A DNA stretch of 64,000 nucleotides from NCBI RefSeq assembly GCF_026230105.1, contig NC_079474.1:3110187-3174186 (forward strand), in the 5' to 3' direction. Source of the DNA: Diorhabda sublineata (Eukaryota; Arthropoda; Insecta; Coleoptera; Chrysomelidae). Position numbers and translations under genes: made by a program. Positions 60,201 to 64,000 of the stretch are shown piece by piece. The notes beneath the pieces are model-generated. The model ran no database searches. It was not told the DNA's origin and worked only from the letters and a program-made list of their open reading frames with translations. Within the stretch, counting starts at the first letter, position 1. Each line of letters opens with the position of its first letter.

Positions 60201-62037
60201 GTTGTTCTGGATTCGAAATATTATAAAACACGTAAAATTCGTCTCTATGTGTATGACCGTTGAATTGAGCGGCAATAGTATGAGCAAACCTACAAATAAT
60301 TCTTCACATATCATTTTCATACGAATTTTTTTTTATCGGTAAATAACCTAGCAACAATTCTTCGAAATTCTCTAGCCCATACTGAATAACATACACCCCC
60401 TCCTGAAGGCATGTGGTACAAAATATGAACCCTTTCGTTGTTTTGCTCAGATTCTTTGAGAACTTCCGTCAACCACTTTAATTGGCCGTAAGGGTCCACG
60501 GGATCATACAACAACCACCTAAAACAGTTATTTACGTAAAAAGTTGATGCGGCGAGGAGAAACGAGTAGAAAAAAGGCCTTTACACACGAGTTGTATACA
60601 ATATTTTTTTCTATTAACGAAAGATTTATCAAAATAGAAGATTAATGGTTTGAGTTGAGGTCGATCGCATTTATATCTTTGTGGGTTATGGATACGCCAT
60701 CTATTTCTATACGAATCTCCTTCAAAAGCTTTTGTCTGGGTGTTCTCCTTTGTCTAGACCTCTCTTTCCATTTTAATGAGATGTTATAATGACCAGAAAC
60801 AGTATTCGGTGATAATGGAAATAATTCTTACCAATTGTTTATATTACAAACGTTGCTGTTTAATACAATTACCCTGAATCCTTTTTTAGGACTAACTGTA
60901 TAGTAACCTCCCTTTAATATAGTGTCTTTTATATCGTCAACCGGTAGCCATTTTGAAAGCTTTTGAAATATTAGATCAAATAACCATTTCGATGATAAAT
61001 TCTCTGGAGAGGTTATTTCAGAGTATCTGGAAACATAAGAAATTACAATACGGGGGATGCTAATCAAGTTTTGAGCAATACTGATGTGAATATGTCAAAT
61101 CTGACAGTTCTATCGTAAATTTTGACATTTTTAATGGTGAACGTACTCAGAATATTCATTTTGTACGGGGGTTGCTATTCAAGTTTTGAGATATTGAAAT
61201 AGTGATGTGAATATGTCAAATCTGACAGTTCTATCGTGAATTTTGACATTTTTAATGTTGGACGTACTCAGTATATGTATTTTGGTCGAAAAAGGAATAA
61301 AATCGCGAACATTTTTCGATGACTTGCTGCGACGTGGATTAATCCAACAATTCACTTCGACTTTTGACTGTTGTGGCAGCAATTTTTGCATAAATATTTG
61401 ACGGGCAAAAATATTTGTCAATGCTGAATGGTTCACCAGAATTTGTTTGACAAAAGTGTGAAAAAATCAGGGGAACCAATCGCAGAAGACGATCGTTCTT
61501 AACCACTACCAAGTAAGCTTTTATACATCAGTTCAAACAAAAACGTTTTTGAACAGTCAAAACATCGAACTGATGGTTCAACCGCCGTACAGTCCTTGTT
61601 TGGAACCCAAGGATTCCTTCTTAATCCCGTAGATACAAAATCAGTTGCGAGATCAACGTTTTTCTACACCTGAAGAAGCGGTTAAGGCGTTCAAATCAAT
61701 TCTTTTGGAGGTACCCCAATCGGAATGGAAGGAATGCTTCGACAATTGGTTGGTTTTAAACTTAAATAGTAACCCTCGTATATGATTAACATTTCCAAGT
61801 CGAAGAAAAGTAGGTACAGTTTGAGGTACCTTACAAAACTGATAAACTAAACTGAAATCATATTTACAAATTCGATGGATGAGTTTCATGGTTTCCTATG
61901 GAAAGAAAAACCGGCACTTTATAGTACTGGGAAAGAGCATCTAAAATTTTAGAAATGATTCTACCATTTTCTTGAACACTGGTATTCCATATCCTGTGAC
62001 TCACTATATCTCCAGTGAAATAAACGTAATCGTATTC
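57211..62037 (-). CDS. Acid sphingomyelinase, copy 2 (3' part; 5' exons beyond window)
   Basis: This is a second sphingomyelin phosphodiesterase. Visible exons in transcript order are 61868-62037, 60832-61026, 60348-60518, 60109-60289, 59662-59852 and 57211-57376. They join in phase for 357 codons ending DSIPDAKLTS (TAA at 57213-57211). Metal-site motifs present are TGDIVSH, GNHETHP, HILYHMPSGG and NGHTHRDEF. The C-terminal domain keeps its cysteines (KGCDDDCKKDLLCSMV). Intron phases match copy 1, and two exon lengths (195 and 191 bp) are identical, which indicates a shared ancestor. Unlike copy 1 it retains the family-like NGASVTTFDLANPSFKI segment. The signal peptide, saposin domain and first metal motif (DxH) must lie past 64000. 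The donor of the 60348 exon is GTTATT, unusual but GT. The 2.3-kb last intron and the >1.9-kb first visible intron contain 214-bp satellite. Confidence 0.9.
57420..59260 (+). repeat. Diverged 214-bp-family satellite in sphingomyelinase-2 last intron
   Basis: Strings such as 'gtcttttccaggtcttggaa', 'caaatctcgggttttgtttc', 'acaagttaggccacttcaa' and 'caacacgatttatatat' recur with variable spacing. They are the reverse complement of the array at 62.1-64.0 kb and are much less homogeneous. The block is older or not recently homogenised. Confidence 0.85.
59260..59555. repeat. ~290-bp inverted-repeat element bordering the satellite
   Basis: The left arm aaatatttcaggttataaac, followed by acataaac, is inverted at the right (gtttatgtgtttataaccta plus aaatattt). 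The same arm, with the adjoining 'aaaagtaaaaat', occurs at 62062-62100. There it again marks the edge of the satellite, so arm and array travel together. Confidence 0.7.
61049..61780 (+). mobile_element. Deleted mariner with duplicated left end, in sphingomyelinase-2 intron
   Basis: The element 61164-61780 has inverted ends (tacgggggttgctattcaag and cttaaatagtaaccctcgta). A partial second left end precedes it (61049-61163). The plus strand encodes FLNSQNIELMVQPPYSPCLE, then PKDSFLIP, a stop, and LRDQRFSTPEEAVKAF, then EVPQSEWKECFDNW. This is the C-terminal third of mariner transposase. The catalytic Asp of SPDL is Cys here, and a stop follows, so it is inactive. It lies antisense to the host gene. 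Confidence 0.85.
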
Positions 62038-62061
62038 CTAAAAACAAAATATTTAAAATAT

Positions 62062-64000
62062 AATAAGTTTATGTGTTTATAATCTAAAATATTTTTACTT
62101 TTGAAAAACCTACTGAAGATTTATAATTCAACGTTGAAGTGGCCTAACTTGTATTCAATAAAATTTTAGAAACAAAACCAGAGATTTGAATGAGTAAAAG
62201 GTTTTCCAAGACATGGAAAAAACTTTTGAAAAGTCATAATTCAATTTTTAGATATATAAATCGTGTTGAGTAAGGTTTTCAACCAAAACCTGAAATCTGG
62301 ATGATAAAAAGTTTTGAAAAAAACTTTTGAAGATTAATAATTCAACTTTGAAGTGGCCTAACTCGTGTTCAATAGAATTTTAGTAACAAAACCAGAGATT
62401 TGAATGGGAAAAAGGTTTTCCAAGACCTGGAAAAGACTTTGGGAAAGTCATAATTCAATTTTTAGATATATAAATCGTGTTGAGTAAGGTTTTCAACCAA
62501 AACCTGAAATCTGGATGATAAAAAGTTTTGGAAAAAACTTTTGAAGATTAATAATTCAACTTTGAAGTGGCCTAACTTGTATTCAATAGAATTTTAGTAA
62601 CAAAACCAGAGATTTGAATGGGAAAAAGGTTTTCCAAGACCTGGAAAAGACTTTGGGAAAGTCATAATTCAATTTTTAGATATATAAATCGTGTTGAGTA
62701 AGGTTTTCAACCAAAACCTGAAATCTGGATGATAAAAAGTTTTGAAAAAAACTTTTGAAGATTAATAATTCAACTTTGAAGTGGCCTAACTCGTGTTCAA
62801 TAGAATTTTAGTAACAAAACCAGAGATTTGAATGGGAAAAAGGTTTTCCAAGACCTGGAAAAGACTTTGGGAAAGTCATAATTCAATTTTTAGATATATA
62901 AATCGTGTTGAGTAAGGTTTTCAACCAAAACCTGAAATCTGGATGATAAAAAGTTTTGGAAAAAACTTTTGAAGATTAATAATTCAACTTTGAAGTGGCC
63001 TAACTCGTGTTCAATAGAATTTTAGTAACAAAACCAGAGATTTGAATGGGAAAAAGGTTTTCCAAGACCTGGAAAAGACTTTGGGAAAGTCATAATTCAA
63101 TTTTTAGATATATAAATCGTGTTGAGTAAGGTTTTCAACCAAAACCTGAAATCTGGATGATAAAAAGCGTTGGAAAAAACTTTTGAAGACTAATAATTCA
63201 ACTTTGAAGTGGCCTAACTTGTATTCAATAGAATTTTAGTAACAAAACCAGAGATTTGAATGGGAAAAAGGTTTTCCAAGACCTGGAAAAGACTTTGGGA
63301 AAGTCATAATTCAATTTTTAGATATATAAATCGTGTTGAGTAAGGTTTTCAACCAAAACCTGAAATCTGGATGATAAAAAGTTTTGGAAAAAACTTTTGA
63401 AGATTAATAATTCAACTTTGAAGTGGCCTAACTTGTATTCAATAGAATTTTAGTAACAAAACCAGAGATTTGAATGGGAAAAAGGTTTTCCAAGACCTGG
63501 AAAAGACTTTGGGAAAGTCATAATTCAATTTTTAGATATATAAATCGTGTTGAGTAAGGTTTTCAACCAAAACCTGAAATCTGGATGATAAAAAGTTTTG
63601 GAAAAAACTTTTGAAGATTAATAATTCAACTTTGAAGTGGCCTAACTCGTGTTCAATAGAATTTTAGTAACAAAACCAGAGATTTGAATGGGAAAAAGGT
63701 TTTCCAAGACCTGGAAAAGACTTTGGGAAAGTCATAATTCAATTTTTAGATATATAAATCGTGTTGAGTAAGGTTTTCAACCAAAACCTGAAATCTGGAT
63801 GATAAAAAGTTTTGGAAAAAACTTTTGAAGATTAATAATTCAACTTTGAAGTGGCCTAACTTGTATTCAATAGAATTTTAGTAACAAAACCAGAGATTTG
63901 AATGGGAAAAAGGTTTTCCAAGACCTGGAAAAGACTTTGGGAAAGTCATAATTCAATTTTTAGATATATAAATCGTGTTGAGTAAGGTTTTCAACCAAAA
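62062..64000 (+). repeat. Homogeneous 214-bp satellite array in sphingomyelinase-2 intron, running off the window
   Basis: The marker ggcctaac occurs at 62141, 62355, 62569, 62783, 62997, 63211, 63425, 63639 and 63853. Every spacing is exactly 214 bp. Units are nearly identical apart from an alternating cttgtattc/ctcgtgttc variant. The family is that of 57.42-59.26 kb but inverted. The array continues beyond base 64000. In copy 1 of the gene the corresponding intron is only 51 bp. Confidence 0.95.

Overview
The window looks like insect nuclear DNA. It is AT-rich, the genes are intron-dense with GT-AG splice sites, many introns are only 50-60 bp, and the transposon relics (mariner, Tc1, Penelope, hAT, LINE) and tandem satellites are typical of insects. 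A beetle or another repeat-rich insect is my inference; nothing in the sequence fixes the order.

Layout: (1) 0-13 kb holds a 60-bp minisatellite, a 1.5-kb fold-back element, the signal-peptide exon of the protocadherin Dachsous (minus strand), and two blocks of a 161/162-bp satellite that probably lie in its 5' intron. (2) 13-17 kb is intergenic, with a Penelope GIY-YIG relic and other mobile debris. (3) 17.2-27.9 kb holds a divergent housekeeping pair: eIF3k (minus, 2 exons, 216 aa) and the G-patch splicing factor TFIP11/sip1 (plus, 12 exons, 839 aa). All exon phases close. (4) 29.2-31.0 kb holds GlcAT-I (B3GAT3-like, minus, 6 exons, 360 aa). It is divergent from (5) a secreted acid sphingomyelinase at 32.0-43.4 kb (plus, 10 exons, 573 aa), whose second intron carries a 331/333-bp array. 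(6) 43.4-57.2 kb contains a CpG-rich TATA promoter, one or two unrecognised plus-strand exon candidates, mariner/Tc1/hAT/LINE relics, and a 3.7-kb array of about 538-bp palindromic units arranged as ABB-ABB-A'. (7) 57.2 kb to the window end holds a second acid sphingomyelinase (minus, 3' six exons only), convergent with the first. Its last and first visible introns carry the same 214-bp satellite family in opposite orientations.

Functionally, eIF3k and TFIP11 act in translation initiation and spliceosome disassembly. GlcAT-I builds the glycosaminoglycan linker in the Golgi. The two sphingomyelinases are lysosomal or secreted enzymes that arose by an old duplication: exon phases match and two exon lengths are identical. 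The most unusual features are structural: the palindromic higher-order satellite, the inverted intronic satellites that could pair across the second sphingomyelinase pre-mRNA, and hammerhead-ribozyme-like motifs in several dispersed repeats.
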